Numbered from the stretch's first letter, positions 47,870 to 60,420 are shown. The stretch: 64,000 nucleotides of DNA from Nematostella vectensis (GCF_932526225.1 NC_064046.1:5443306-5507305); one strand, 5' to 3'. A program made the numbers and translations. Notes: generated by a model not told the origin, from the sequence alone.

Positions 47870-48000
47870 AGCCCTGTGGCCCAATATAAACGACGCCTGA
47901 CTACGGATCAGGAGATTCCGTAACATCAGCCCTATGGCCCAATGGATAAGTCGCCTGAATAGGGATCAGGAGATTCGAGGTTAAAGTCCTGGCAGGGTCT
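47870..48000 (+). pseudogene. Relic block 26
   Basis: 3' remnant 47762-47786, 5' remnant 47870-47918, degenerate copy 47928-48000 (TTAAAGT). Confidence 0.85.
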
Positions 48001-48111
48001 CTGATTTTTGCTTCCTTCTTCTCTATCCTGATCCTTGGCATAATAATTTTACTCCTGGCGATTTGCGTCTGGCAATGTGACGTACTAAGTTTGAGATACT
48101 ACTTTAACGTC

Positions 48112-49300
48112 GGCCTTGTGGCCCAATGGATAAGGCGCCTGACTACGGATCAGGAGATTCCAGGTTCGAGTCCTGGCAGGGTCTCTGATTTTTGCTTCCT
48201 TCTTTTCTATCCTGATCCTTGGCATAAAAATTTTACTCCTGGCGATTTGCGTCTGCCAATGGGATGTACTAAGTTCGAGAATTTACTTCAACCACGGCCT
48301 TGTGGCCCAATGGATAAGGCGCCTGACCTCGGATCAGGAGATTCCAGGTTCGAGTGCTGGCAGGGTCGCTGATTTTTGCCTTGTTCTTTTGAATCGACGA
48401 TTTGCGTCTGCCAACGTGATGTACTAAGTTCGAAATACTATGTCAACGTCGGCCTTGTGGCCCAATGGATAAGGCGCCTGACCTCGGATCAGGAGATTCC
48501 AGGTTCGAGTCCTGGCAGGGTCCCTGATTTTTGCCTCGTTCTTTTGAATCGGCGATTTGCGTCTGCCAGCGTGATGTACTAAGTTCGAAATACTACGTCA
48601 ACGTCGGCCTTGTGGCCCAATGGATAAGGCGCCTGACTACGGATCAGGAGATTCCAGGTTCGAGTCCTGGCAGGGTCGCTGATTTTTGACTCCTTCTTTT
48701 GAATCGGCGAATTGCGTCTGCCAACGTAATGTACTATATTCCAAATTCTACGTCAACATCGGCCTTGAGGCCCAATGGATAAGGCGCCTGACTACGGATC
48801 AGGAGATTCTAGGTTCGAGTCCTGGCAGGGTCGCTGATTTTTTTACTCGTTCTTTTGAATCGGCGATTTGCGTCTGCCAACGTGATGTACTAAGTTCGAA
48901 ATACTATGTCAACATCGGCCTTGTGGCCCAATGGATAAGGCGCCTGACTAAGGATCAGGAGATTCCAGGTTCGAGTCCTGGCAGGGTCGCTGATTTTTTT
49001 ACTCGTTCATTTGAATCGGCGATTTGCTTCTGCCAACGTGATGTACTAAGTTCGAAATACTATGTCAACGTCGGCCTTGTGGCCCAATGGATATGGCGTC
49101 TGACTACGGATCAGGAGATTCCAGGTTCGAGTCCTTGCAGGGTAGCTGATTTTTGCCTCCTTCTTTTGAATCGGCGAATTGCGTCTGCCAACGTAATGTA
49201 CTAAAATCGAAATACTACGTCAACATCGGCCTTGTGGTCCAATGGATAAGGCGCCTGACTACGGATCAGGAGATTCTAGGTTCGATTCCTGGCAGGATCG
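48112..49300 (+). tRNA. Domain 26: eight tRNA-Arg copies
   Basis: Starts: 48112 (U73), 48296 (TCG C33, G61), 48451 (TCG C33, C73), 48606 (plain), 48761 (A8), 48917 (AAG), 49073 (T22, T stem CCTTG, A72), 49228 (T11, A70). Copies 48112-48917 equal 14482-15287 at offset 33,630. The match ends in gene 49073/15443. Confidence 0.92.
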
Positions 49301-49486
49301 CTGATTTTTGCTTCCTTCTTCTTAATCGTGATAATTTTGTTTGCTGTTCGTCTTTTCTATGATGTAGTGTATAATTTTCCTTATTCGAGTCCCGGCAGGG
49401 TCCATGTCTTTGCATAATATTTGATTTTAACGCTATTTGTTTCACGCGAGGTGATTTACTTATTCCAAAATTACAACATTAATCTC

Positions 49487-49617
49487 AGCCCTGTGGCCCA
49501 ATATAAACGACGCCTGACTACGGATCAGGAGATTCCGTAACATCAGCCCTATGGCCCAATGGATAAGTCGCCTGAATAGGGATCAGGAGATTCGAGGTTA
49601 AAGTCCTGGCAGGGTCT
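49487..49617 (+). pseudogene. Relic block 27
   Basis: 3' remnant 49379-49403, 5' remnant 49487-49535, degenerate copy 49545-49617 (TTAAAGT). The inter-relic spacer has GATTTTAACG instead of GATGTTAACG. Confidence 0.85.
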
Positions 49618-49728
49618 CTGATTTTTGCTTCCTTCTTCTCTTTCCTGATCCTTGGCATAATAATTTTACTCCTGGCGATTTGCGTCTGGCAATGTGACGT
49701 ACTAAGTTCGAGATACTACTTTAACGTC

Positions 49729-50606
49729 GGCCTTGTGGCCAAATGGATAAGGCGCCTGACTACGGATCAGGAGATTCCAGGTTCGAGTCCTGGCAGGGTC
49801 TCTGATTTTTGCTTCCTTCTTTTCTATCCTGATCCTTGGCATAAAAATTTTACTCCTGGCGATTTGCGTCTGCCAATGGGACGTACTAAGTTCGATAATT
49901 TACTTCAACGTCGGCCTTGTGGCCCAATGGATAAGGCGCCTGACCTCGGATCAGGAGATTCCAGGTTCGAGTGCTGGCAGGGTCGCTGATTTTTGCCTCG
50001 TTCTTTTGAATCGGCGATTTGCGTCTGCCAACGTGATGTACTAAGTTCGAAATACTATGTCAACATCGGCCTTGTGGCCCAATGGATAAGGCGCCTGACT
50101 ACGGATCAGGAGATTCCAGGTTCGAGTCCTGGCATGGTCGCTGATTTTTTTACTCGTTCTTTTGAATCGACGATTTGCGTCTGCCAACGTGATGTACTAA
50201 GTTCGAAATACTATGTCAACGTCGGCCTTGTGGCCAAATGGATAAGGCGCCTGACTACGGATCAGGAGATTCCAGGTTCGAGTCCTGGCAGGGTCGCTGA
50301 TTTTTGCCACGTTCTTTTGAATCGGCGATTTGCGTCTGCCAACGTGATGTACTAAGTTCGAAATACTACGTCAACGTCGGCCTTGTGGCCCAATGGATAA
50401 GGCGCCTGACTACGGATCAGGAGATTCCAGGTTCGAGTCCTGGCAGGGTCGCTGATTTTTGCCTACTTCTTTTGAATCGCCGAATTGCGTCTGCCAACGT
50501 AATGTACTATATTCGAAATTCTACGTCAACATCGGCCTTGAGGCCCAATGGATAAGGCGCCTGACTACGGATCAGGAGATTCTAGGTTCGATTCCTTGCA
50601 GGATCG
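49729..50606 (+). tRNA. Domain 27: six tRNA-Arg copies
   Basis: Starts: 49729 (A13, U73), 49913 (TCG C33, G61), 50068 (U68), 50224 (A13), 50379 (plain), 50534 (A8, A70). Six-gene type as in domain 2. Confidence 0.92.
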
Positions 50607-50792
50607 CTGATTTTTGCTTCCTTCTTCTTAATCGTGATAATTTTGTTTGCTGTTCGTCTTTTCTATGATGTAGTGTATAATTTTCCTTATTCGAGTCCCG
50701 GCAGGGTCCATGTCTTTGCATAATATTTGATGTTAACGCTATTTGTTTCACGCGAGGTGATTTACTTATTCCAAAATTACAACATTAATCTC

Positions 50793-50923
50793 AGCCCTGT
50801 GGCCCAATATAAACGACGCCTGACTACGGATCAGGAGATTCCGTAACATCAGCCCTATGGCCCAATGGATAAGTCGCCTGAATAGGGATCAGGAGATTCG
50901 AGGTTAAAGTCCTGGCAGGGTCT
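50793..50923 (+). pseudogene. Relic block 28
   Basis: 3' remnant 50685-50709, 5' remnant 50793-50841, degenerate copy 50851-50923 (TTAAAGT). The leader before the T run reads CTTA instead of CTGA. Confidence 0.85.
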
Positions 50924-51034
50924 CTTATTTTTGCTTCCTTCTTCTCTATCCTGATCCTTGGCATAATAATTTTACTCCTGGCGATTTGCGTCTGGCAATG
51001 TGACGTACTAAGTTTGAGATACTACTTTAACGTC

Positions 51035-52825
51035 GGCCTTGTGGCCCAATGGATAAGGCGCCTGACTACGGATCAGGAGATTCCAGGTTCGAGTCCTGGC
51101 AGGGTCTCTGATTTTTGCTTCCTTCTTTTCTATCCTGATCCTTGGCATAAAAATTTTACTCCTGGCGATTTGCGTCTGCCAATGGGACGTACTAATTTCG
51201 AGAATTTACTTCAACCACGGCCTTGTGGCCCAATGGATAAGGCGCCTGACCTCGGATCAGGAGATTCCAGGTTCGAGTGCTGGCAGGGTCGCTGATTTTT
51301 GCCTCGTTCTTTTGAATCGACGATTTGCGTCTGCCAACGTGATGTACTAAGTTCGAAATACTATGTCAACGTCGGCCTTGTGGCCCAATGGATAAGGCGC
51401 CTGACCTCGGATCAGGAGATTCCAGGTTCGAGTCCTGGCAGGGTCCCTGATTTTTGCCTCGTTCTTTTGAATCGGCGATTTGCGTCTGCCAGCGTGATGT
51501 ACTAAGTTCGAAATACTACGTCCACGTCGGCCTTGTGGCCCAATGGATAAGGCGCCTGACTACGGATCAGGAGATTCCAGGTTCGAGTCCTGGCAGGGTC
51601 GCTGATTTTTGACTCCTTCTTTTGAATCGGCGAATTGCGTCTGCCAACGTAATGTACTATATTCCAAATTCTACGTCAACATTGGCCTTGAGGCCCAATG
51701 GATAAGGCGCCTGACTACGGATCAGGAGATTCCAGGTTCGAGTCCTGGCAGGGTCGCTGATTTTTTTACTCGTTCTTTTGAATCGGCGATTTGCGTCTGC
51801 CAACGTGATGTACTAAGTTCGAAATACTATGTCAACATCGGCCTTGTGGCCCAATGGATAAGGCGCCTGACTAAGGATCAGGAGATTCCAGGTTCGAGTC
51901 CTGGCAGGGTCGCTGATTTTTTTACTCGTTCTTTTGAATCGGCGATTTGCTTCTGCCAACGTGATGTACTAAGTTCGAAATACTATGTCAACGTCGGCCT
52001 TGTGGCCCAATGGATATGGCGTCTGACTACGGATCAGGAGATTCCAGGTTCGAGTCCTGGCAGGGTCGCTGATTTTTGCCTCCTTCTTTTGAATCGGCGA
52101 ATTGCGTCTGCCAACGTAATGTACTAAAATCGGCCTTGTGGCCCAATGGATAAGGCGCCTGACTACGGATCAGGAGATTCTAGGTTCGAGTCCTGGCAGG
52201 GTCGCTGATTTTTTTACTCGTTCTTTTGAATCGGCGATTTGCTTCTGCCAACGTGATGTACTAAGTTCGAAATACTATGTCAACGTCGGCCTTGTGGCCC
52301 AATGGAGATGGCGTCTGACTACGGATCAGGAGATTCCAGGTTCGAGTCCTGGCAGGGTCGCTGATTTTTGCCTCGTTCTTTTGAATCGGCGATTTGCGTC
52401 TGCCAACGTGATGTACTAAGTTCGAAATACTACGTCAACGTCGGCCTTGTGGCCCAATGGATATGGCGCCTGACTACGGATCAGGAGATTCCAGGTTCGA
52501 GTCCTGGCAGGGTCGCTGATTTTTGCCTACTTCTTTTGAATCGCCGAATTGCGTCTGCCAACGTAATGTACTATATTCGAAATTCTACGTCAACATCGGC
52601 CTTGAGGCCCGATGGATAAGGCGCCTGACTACGGATCAGGAGATTCCAGGTTCGAGTCCTGGCAGGGTCGCTGATTTTTGCCTACTTCTTTTGAATCGGC
52701 GAATTGCGTCTGCCAACGTATATTACTAAGTTCGAAATACTACGTCGACATTGGCCCTGTTGCCCAATGGATAAGGCGCCTGACTACGGATCAGGAGATT
52801 CTAGGTTCGATTCCTGGCAGGATCG
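51035..52825 (+). tRNA. Domain 28: twelve tRNA-Arg copies
   Basis: Starts: 51035 (U73), 51219 (TCG C33, G61), 51374 (TCG C33, C73), 51529 (plain), 51684 (A8), 51840 (AAG), 51996 (T22), 52132 (short spacer, T stem CTAGG), 52288 (G20a, T22), 52443 (T22), 52598 (A8, G14), 52753 (T9, A70). First of three twelve-gene domains (also 58314 and 60532, offsets 7,279 and 9,497). G14 in 52598 removes the invariant A14. Confidence 0.92.
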
Positions 52826-53010
52826 CTGATTTTTGCTTCCTTCTTCTTAATCGTGATAATTTTGTTTGCTGTTCTCCTTTATATGATGTAGTGTATAATT
52901 TTCCTTATTCGAGTCCCGGCAGGGTCCCTGTCTTTGCATAATATTTGATGTCAACGCTATTTGTTTCACGCGAGGTGATTTACTTATTCCAAAATTACAA
53001 CATCAACCTC

Positions 53011-53141
53011 AGCCCTGTGGCCCAATATAAACGACGCCTGACTACGGATCAGGAGATTCCGTAACATCAGCCCTATGGCCCAATGGATAAGTCGCCTGAA
53101 TAGGGATCAGGAGGTTCGAGGTTAGAGTCCTGGCAGGGTCT
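53011..53141 (+). pseudogene. Relic block 29 (short subtype)
   Basis: 3' remnant 52903-52927, 5' remnant 53011-53059, degenerate copy 53069-53141 (variable region AGGTT, TTAGAGT). The spacer behind it has an eight-T run, one base longer than usual, so the next monomer is 185 bp. Confidence 0.85.
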
Positions 53142-53253
53142 CTGATTTTTTCTTTCTTTTTTTTCTATCCTGATCCTTGGCATAATAATTTTACTCCTGG
53201 CGATTTGCGTCTGGCAATGTGACGTACTAAGTTCGAAATAATACTTTAACGTC

Positions 53254-54004
53254 GGCCCTATGGCCCAATGGATAAGGCGCCTGACTACGGATCAGGAGAT
53301 TCGAGGTTAGAGTCGTGGCAGGGTCTCTGATTTTTACTTCCTTCTTTTCTATCCTGATCCTTGGCATAATAATTTTACTCATGGCGATTTGCGTCTAGCA
53401 ATGTGACGTACTAAGTTCGAAATACTACTTCAACGTCGGCCTTGTGGCCCAATGGATAAGGCGCCTGACTAGGGATCAGGAGATTCGAGGTTAGAGTCGT
53501 GGCAGGGTCTCTGATTTTTACTTCCATCTTTTATATCCTGATCCTTGGCATAAAAATTTTACTGCTGGTGATTTGCGTCTGCCAATGGGACGTACTAAGT
53601 TCGAGAATTTACTTCAACGTCGGCCTTGTGTCCCAATGGATAAGGCGCCTGACCTCGGATCAGGAGATTCCAGGTTCGAGTCCTGGCAGGGTCGCTGATT
53701 TTTGCCTCGTTCTTTTGAATCGGCGATTTGCGTCTGCCAACGTGATGTACTAAGTTTGAAATACTATGTCAACGTCGGCCTTGTGGCCCAATAGATAAGG
53801 CGTCTGACTACGGATCAGGAGATTCCAGGTTCGAGTCCTGGCAGGGTCGCTGATTTTTGCCTCGTTCTTTTGAATCGGCGATTTGCGTCTGCCAACGTGA
53901 TGTACTAAAATCGGAATACTACGTCAACATCGGCCTTGTTGCCCAATGGATAAGGCGCCTGACTACGGATCAGGAGATTCTAGGTTCGATTCCTGGCAGG
54001 ATCG
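53254..54004 (+). tRNA. Domain 29: five tRNA-Arg copies
   Basis: Starts: 53254 (5' end GGCCCTA, T-arm damage), 53438 (anticodon AGG with U33, T-arm damage), 53622 (T10, TCG C33), 53777 (A18, T27), 53932 (T9, A70). No plain copy is present. Shortened relative to domain 4 by exchange in the A18 genes. Confidence 0.9.
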
Positions 54005-54190
54005 CTGATTTTTGCTTCCTTCTTCTTAATCGTGATAATTTTGTTTGCTGTTCGTCTTTTCTATGATGTAGTGTATAATTTTCCTTATTCGAGTCCCGGC
54101 AGGGTCCATGTCTTTGCATAATATTTGATGTTAACGCTATTTGTTTCACGCGAGGTGATTTACTTATTCCAAAATTACAACATTAATCTC

Positions 54191-54321
54191 AGCCCTGTGG
54201 CCCAATATAAACGACGCCTGACTACGGATCAGGAGATTCCGTAACATCAGCCCTATGGCCCAATGGATAAGTCGCCTGAATAGGGATCAGGAGATTCGAG
54301 GTTAAAGTCCTGGCAGGGTCT
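54191..54321 (+). pseudogene. Relic block 30
   Basis: 3' remnant 54083-54107, 5' remnant 54191-54239, degenerate copy 54249-54321 (TTAAAGT). Confidence 0.85.
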
Positions 54322-54432
54322 CTGATTTTTGCTTCCTTCTTCTCTTTCCTGATCCTTGGCATAATAATTTTACTCCTGGCGATTTGCGTCTGGCAATGTG
54401 ACGTACTAAGTTCGAGATACTACTTTAACGTC

Positions 54433-55310
54433 GGCCTTGTGGCCAAATGGATAAGGCGCCTGACTACGGATCAGGAGATTCCAGATTCGAGTCCTGGCAG
54501 GGTCTCTGATTTTTGCTTCCTTCTTTTCTATCCTGATCCTTGGCATAAAAATTGTACTCCTGGCGATTTGCGTCTGCCAATGGGACGTACTAAGTTCGAG
54601 AATTTACTTCAACGTCGGCCTTGTGGCCCAATGGATAAGGCGCCTGACCTCGGATCAGGAGATTCCAGGTTCGAGTCCTGGCAGGGTCGCTGATTTTTGC
54701 CTCGTTCTTTTGAATCGGCGATTTGCGTCTGCCAACGTGATGTACTAAGTTCGAAATACTATGTCAACATCGGCCTTGTGGCCCAATGGATAAGGCGCCT
54801 GACTAAGGATCAGGAGATTCCAGGTTCGAGTCCTGGCAGGGTCGCTGATTTTTTTACTCGTTCTTTTGAATCGGCGATTTGCTTCTGCCAACGTGATGTA
54901 CTAAGTTCGAAATACTATGTCAACGTCGGCCTTGTGGCCAAATGGATAAGGCGCCTGACTACGGATCAGGAGATTCCAGGTTCGAGTCCTGGCAGGGTCG
55001 CTGATTTTTGCCTCGTTCTTTTGAATCGGCGATTTGCGTCTGCCAACGTGATGTACTAAGTTCGAAATACTACGTCAACGTCGGCCTTGTGGCCCAATGG
55101 ATAAGGCGCCTGACTACGGATCAGGAGATTCCAGGTTCGAGTCCTGGCAGGGTCGCTGATTTTTGCCTACTTCTTTTGAATCGCCGAATTGCGTCTGCCA
55201 ACGTAATGTACTATATTCGAAATTCTACGTCAACATCGGCCTTGAGGCCCAATGGATAAGGCGCCTGACTACGGATCAGGAGATTCTAGGTTCGATTCCT
55301 TGCAGGATCG
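54433..55310 (+). tRNA. Domain 30: six tRNA-Arg copies
   Basis: Starts: 54433 (A13, T arm CCAGA, U73), 54617 (TCG C33), 54772 (AAG), 54928 (A13), 55083 (plain), 55238 (A8, A70). Unlike other six-gene domains, position three carries AAG instead of the U68 gene, so a patch from a domain-1 type was inserted here. Confidence 0.92.
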
Positions 55311-55496
55311 CTGATTTTTGCTTCCTTCTTCTTAATCGTGATAATTTTGTTTGCTGTTCGCCTTTTATATGATGTAGTGTATAATTTTCCTTATTCGAGT
55401 CCCGGCAGGGTCCATGTCTTTGCATAATATTTGATGTTAACGCTATTTGTTTAACGCGAGGTGATTTACTTATTCCAAAATTACAACATCAATCTC

Positions 55497-55627
55497 AGCC
55501 CTGTGGCCCAATATAAACGACGCCTGACTACGGATCAGGAGATTCCGTAACATCAGCCCTATGGCCCAATGGATAAGTCGCCTGAATAGGGATCAGGAGA
55601 TTCGAGGTTAGAGTCCTGGCAGGGTCT
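55497..55627 (+). pseudogene. Relic block 31
   Basis: 3' remnant 55389-55413, 5' remnant 55497-55545, degenerate copy 55555-55627 (TTAGAGT). It mixes traits of both subtypes (CGCCTTTTATATG upstream; TTTAACGCGAGG). Confidence 0.85.
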
Positions 55628-55738
55628 CTGATTTTTTCTTCCTTCTTTTCTATCCTGATCCTTGGCATAATAATTTTACTCCTGGCGATTTGCTTCTGTC
55701 AATGTGACGTACTAAGTTCGAAATACTACTTTAACGTC

Positions 55739-55763
55739 GGCCTTGTGGCCCAATGGATAAGGC
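55739..55763 (+). pseudogene. Truncated tRNA-Arg, first 25 nt, fused to relic-block spacer
   Basis: The gene begins normally, keeps the A box and D stem to GGC, then jumps straight into ATAATATTTGATG of a relic-block spacer. Anticodon, T arm and terminator are missing. The two parents share only GC at the joint (AAGGC|GCC and TTTGC|ATAAT). As a result two relic blocks lie almost back to back. Confidence 0.9.
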
Positions 55764-55836
55764 ATAATATTTGATGTTAACGCTATTTGTTTCACGCGAG
55801 GTGATTTACTTATTCCAAAATTACAACATTAATCTC

Positions 55837-55967
55837 AGCCCTGTGGCCCAATATAAACGACGCCTGACTACGGATCAGGAGATTCCGTAACATCAGCCCT
55901 ATGGCCCAATGGATAAGTCGCCTGAATAGGGATCAGGAGATTCGAGGTTAAAGTCCTGGCAGGGTCT
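55837..55967 (+). pseudogene. Relic block 32, lacking the 3' remnant
   Basis: 5' remnant 55837-55885, degenerate copy 55895-55967 (TTAAAGT). Its 3' remnant and the first part of the usual 244-bp stretch were lost in the fusion at 55763. Confidence 0.88.
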
Positions 55968-56078
55968 CTGATTTTTGCTTCCTTCTTCTCTATCCTGATC
56001 CTTGGCATAATAATTTTACTCCTGGCGATTTGCGTCTGGCAATGTGACGTACTAAGTTGGAGATACTACTTTAACGTC

Positions 56079-57093
56079 GGCCTTGTGGCCCAATGGATAA
56101 GGCGCCTGACTAAGGATCAGGAGATTCCAGGTTCGAGTCCTGGCAGGGTCTCTGATTTTTGCTTCCTTCTTTTCTATCCTGATCCTTGGCATAAAAATTT
56201 TACTCCTGGCGATTTGCGTCTGCCAATGGGACGTACTAAGTTCGAGAATTTACTTCAACGTCGGCCTTGTGGCCCAATGGATAAGGCGCCTGACCTCGGA
56301 TCAGGAGATTCCAGGTTCGAGTGCTGGCAGGGTCGCTGATTTTTGCCTCGTTCTTTTGAATCGACGATTTGCGTCTGCCAACGTGATGTACTAAGTTCGA
56401 AATACTATGTCAACGTCGGCCTTGTGGCCCAATGGATAAGGCGCCTGACTACGGATCAGGAGATTCCAGGTTCGAGTCCTGGCAGGGTCGCTGATTTTTG
56501 ACTCCTTCTTTTGAATCGGCGAATTGCGTCTGCCAACGTAATGTACTATATTCGAAATTCTACGTCAACATCGGCCTTGAGGCCCAATGGATAAGGCGCC
56601 TGACTACGGATCAGGAGATTCCAGGTTCGAGTCCTGGCAGGGTCGCTGATTTTTTAACTCGTTCTTTTGAATCGGCGATTTGCGTCTGCCAACGTGATGT
56701 ACTAAGTTCGAAATACTATGTCAACGTCGGCCTTGTGGCCCAATGGATAAGGCGCCTGACTAAGGATCAGGAGATTCCAGGTTCGAGTCCTGGCAGGGTC
56801 GCTGATTTTTTTACTCGTTCTTTTGAATCGGCGATTTGCTTCTGCCAACGTGATGTACTAAGTTCGAAATACTATGTCAACGTCGGCCTTGTGGCCCAAT
56901 GGATATGGAGTCTGACTACGGATCAGGAGATTCCAGGTTCGAGTCCTGGCAGGGTCGCTGATTTTTGCCTCCTTCTTTTGAATCGGCGAATTGCGTCTGC
57001 CAACGTAATGTACTAAAATCGGCCTTGTGGCCCAATGGATAAGGCGCCTGACTACGGATCAGGAGATTCTAGGTTCGATTCCTGGCAGGATCG
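56079..57093 (+). tRNA. Domain 32: seven tRNA-Arg copies
   Basis: Starts: 56079 (AAG, U73), 56263 (TCG C33, G61), 56418 (plain), 56573 (A8), 56729 (AAG), 56885 (T22, A25), 57021 (A70, short spacer). Gene 56079 is the only AAG copy that sits in front of a 111-bp spacer. Confidence 0.92.
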
Positions 57094-57279
57094 CTGATTT
57101 TTGCTTCCTTCTTCTTAATCGTGATAATTTTGTTTGCTCTTCGTCTTTTCTATGATGTAGTGTATAATTTTCCTTATTCGAGTCCCGGCAGGGTCCATGT
57201 CTTTGCATAATATTTGATGTTAACGCTATTTGTTTCACGCGAGGTGATTTACTTATTCCAAAATTACAACATTAATCTC

Positions 57280-57410
57280 AGCCCTGTGGCCCAATATAAA
57301 CGACGCCTGACTACGGATCAGGAGATTCCGTAACATCAGCCCTATGGCCCAATGGATAAGTCGCCTGAATAAGGATCAGGAGATTCGAGGTTAGAGTCCT
57401 GGCAGGGTCT
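57280..57410 (+). pseudogene. Relic block 33
   Basis: 3' remnant 57172-57196, 5' remnant 57280-57328, degenerate copy 57338-57410. Its loop is ATAAGGA (AAG) instead of ATAGGGA, with T loop TTAGAGT. Confidence 0.85.
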
Positions 57411-57521
57411 CTGATTTTTTCTTCCTTCTTTTCTATCCTGATCCTTGGCATAATAATTTTACTCCTGGCGATTTGCTTCTGTCAATGTGACGTACTATGT
57501 TCGAAATACTACTTTAACGTC

Positions 57522-57885
57522 GGCCTTGTGGCCCAATGGATAAGGCGCCTGACTACGGATCAGGAGATTCCAGGTTTGAGTCCTGGCAGGGTCGCTGATT
57601 TTTGCCTCCTTTATTTGAATCGCCGAATTGCGTCTGCCAACGTAATGTACTATATTCGAAATTCTACGTCAACATCGGCCTTGTGGCCCAATGGATAAGG
57701 CGCCTGACTACGGATCAGGAGATTCCAGGTTCGAGTCCTGGCAGGGTCGCTGATTTTTGCCTCCTTCTTTTGAATCGGCGAATTGCGTCTGCCAACGTAA
57801 TGTACTAAAATCGGCCTTGTGGCCCAATGGATAAGGCGCCTGACTACGGATCAGGAGATTCTAGGTTCGATTCCTGGCAGGATCG
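57522..57885 (+). tRNA. Domain 33: three tRNA-Arg copies
   Basis: Starts: 57522 (T loop TTTGAGT, losing C56), 57677 (plain), 57813 (A70, short spacer). This is the shortest complete domain between two blocks. Confidence 0.92.
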
Positions 57886-58071
57886 CTGATTTTTGCTTCC
57901 TTCTTCTTAATCGTGATAATTTTGTTTGCTCTTCGTCTTTTCTATGATGTAGTGTATAATTTTCCTTATTCGAGTCCCGGCATGGTCCATGTCTTTGCAT
58001 AATATTTGATGTTAACGCTATTTGTTTCACGCGAGGTGATTTACTTATTCCAAAATTACAACATTAATCTC

Positions 58072-58202
58072 AGCCCTGTGGCCCAATATAAACGACGCCT
58101 GACTACGGATCAGGAGATTCCGTAACATCAGCCCTATGGCCCAATGGATAAGTCGCCTGAATAGGGATCAGGAGATTCGAGGTTAAAGTCCTGGCAGGGT
58201 CT
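58072..58202 (+). pseudogene. Relic block 34
   Basis: 3' remnant 57964-57988 (CATGGTC instead of CAGGGTC), 5' remnant 58072-58120, degenerate copy 58130-58202 (TTAAAGT). Confidence 0.85.
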
Positions 58203-58313
58203 CTGATTTTTGCTTCCTTCTTCTCTATCCTGATCCTTGGCATAATAATTTTACTCCTGGCGATTTGCGTCTGGCAATGTGACGTACTAAGTTTGAGATA
58301 CTACTTTAACGTC

Positions 58314-60104
58314 GGCCTTGTGGCCCAATGGATAAGGCGCCTGACTACGGATCAGGAGATTCCAGGTTCGAGTCCTGGCAGGGTCTCTGATTTTTGCTTC
58401 CTTCTTTTCTATCCTGATCCTTGGCATAAAAATTTTACTCCTGGCGATTTGCGTCTGCCAATGGGACGTACTAAGTTCGAGAATTTACTTCAACGTCGGC
58501 CCTGAGGCCCAATGGATAAGGCGCCTGACCTCGGATCAGGAGATTCCAGGTTCGAGTGCTGGCAGGGTCGCTGATTTTTGCCTCGTTCTTTTGAATCGAC
58601 GATTTGCGTCTGCCCACGTGATGTACTAAGTTCGAAATACTATGTCAACGTCGGCCTTGTGGCCCAATGGATAAGGCGCCTGACCTCGGATCAGGAGATT
58701 CCAGGTTCGAGTCCTGGCAGGGTCCCTGATTTTTGCCTCGTTCTTTTGAATCGGCGATTTGCGTCTGCCAGCGTGATGTACTAAGTTCGAAATACTACGT
58801 CAACGTCGGCCTTGTGGCCCAATGGATAAGGCGCCTGACTACGGATCAGGAGATTCCAGGTTCGAGTCCTGGCAGGGTCGCTGATTTTTGACTCCTTCTT
58901 TTGAATCGGCGAATTGCGTCTGCCAACGTAATGTACTATATTCGAAATTCAACGTCAACATCGGCCTTGAGGCCCAATGGATAAGGCGCCTGACTACGGA
59001 TCAGGAGATTCCAGGTTCGAGTCCTGGCAGGGTCGCTGATTTTTTTACTCGTTCTTTTGAATCGGCGATTTGCGTCTGCCAACGTGATGTACTAAGTTCG
59101 AAATACTATGTCAACATCGGCCTTGTGGCCCAATGGATAAGGCGCCGGACTAAGGATCAGGAGATTCCAGGTTCGAGTCCTGGCAGGGTCGCTGATTTTT
59201 TTACTTGTTCTTTTGAATCGGCGATTTGCTTCTGCCAACGTGATGTACTAAGTTCGAAATACTATGTCAACGTCGGCCTTGTGGCCCAATGGATATGGCG
59301 TCTGACTACGGATCAGGAGATTCCAGGTTCGAGTCCTGGCAGGGTCGCTGATTTTTGCCTCCTTCTTTTGAATCGGCGAATTGCGTCTGCCAACGTAATG
59401 TACTAAAATCGGCCTTGTGGCCCAATGGATAAGGCGCCTGACTACGGATCAGGAGATTCCAGCTTCGAGTCCTGGCAGGGTCGCTGATTTTTTTACTCGT
59501 TCTTTTGAATCGGCGATTTGCTTCTGCCAACGTGATGTACTAAGTTCGAAATACTATGTCAACGTCGGCCTTGTGGCCCAATGGATATGGCGTCTGACTA
59601 CGGATCAGGAGATTCCAGGTTCGAGTCCTGGCAGGGTCGCTGATTTTTGCCTCGTTCTTTTGAATCGGCGATTTGCGTCTGCCAACGTGATGTACTAAGT
59701 TCGAAATACTACGTCAACGTCGGCCTTGTGGCCCAATGGATAAGGCGCCTGACTACGGATCAGGAGATTCCAGGTTCGAGTCCTGGCAGGGTCGCTGATT
59801 TTTGCCTACTTCTTTTGAATCGCCGAATTGCGTCAGCCAACGTAATGTACTATATTCGAAATTCTACGTCAACATCGGCCTTGAGGCCCAATGGATAAGG
59901 CGCCTGACTACGGATCAGGAGATTCCAGGTTCGAGTCCTGGCAGGGTCGCTGATTTTTGCCTACTTCTTTTGAATCGGCGAATTGCGTCTGCCAACGTAT
60001 ATTACTAAGTTCGAAATACTACGTCGACATCGGCCCTGTTGCCCAATGGATAAGGCGCCTGACTACGGATCAGGAGATTCTAGGTTCGATTCCTGGCAGG
60101 ATCG
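58314..60104 (+). tRNA. Domain 34: twelve tRNA-Arg copies
   Basis: Starts: 58314 (U73), 58498 (A8, C5, TCG C33, G61), 58653 (TCG C33, C73), 58808 (plain), 58963 (A8), 59119 (AAG, stem CCGGA), 59275 (T22), 59411 (C53, short spacer), 59567 (T22), 59722 (plain), 59877 (A8), 60032 (T9, A70). C53 in 59411 is shared with 61629 only, so it predates the 2,218-bp duplication. Confidence 0.92.
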
Positions 60105-60289
60105 CTGATTTTTGCTTCCTTCTTCTTAATCGTGATAATTTTGTTTGCTGTTCTCCTTTATATGATGTGGTGTATAATTTTCCTTATTCGAGTCCCGGCA
60201 GGGTCCATGTCTTTGCATAATATTTGATGTTAACGCTATTTGTTTAACGCGAGGTGATTTACTTATTCCAAAATTACAACATTAATCTC

Positions 60290-60420
60290 AGCCCTGTGGC
60301 CCAATATAAACGACGCCTGACTACGGATCAGGAGATTCCGTAACATCAGCCCTATGGCCCAATGGATAAGTCGCCTGAATAGGGATCAGGAGATTCGAGG
60401 TTAAAGTCCTGGCAGGGTCT
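60290..60420 (+). pseudogene. Relic block 35
   Basis: 3' remnant 60182-60206, 5' remnant 60290-60338, degenerate copy 60348-60420 (TTAAAGT). It is the short subtype upstream but the long subtype downstream, hence a recombinant block. Confidence 0.85.
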
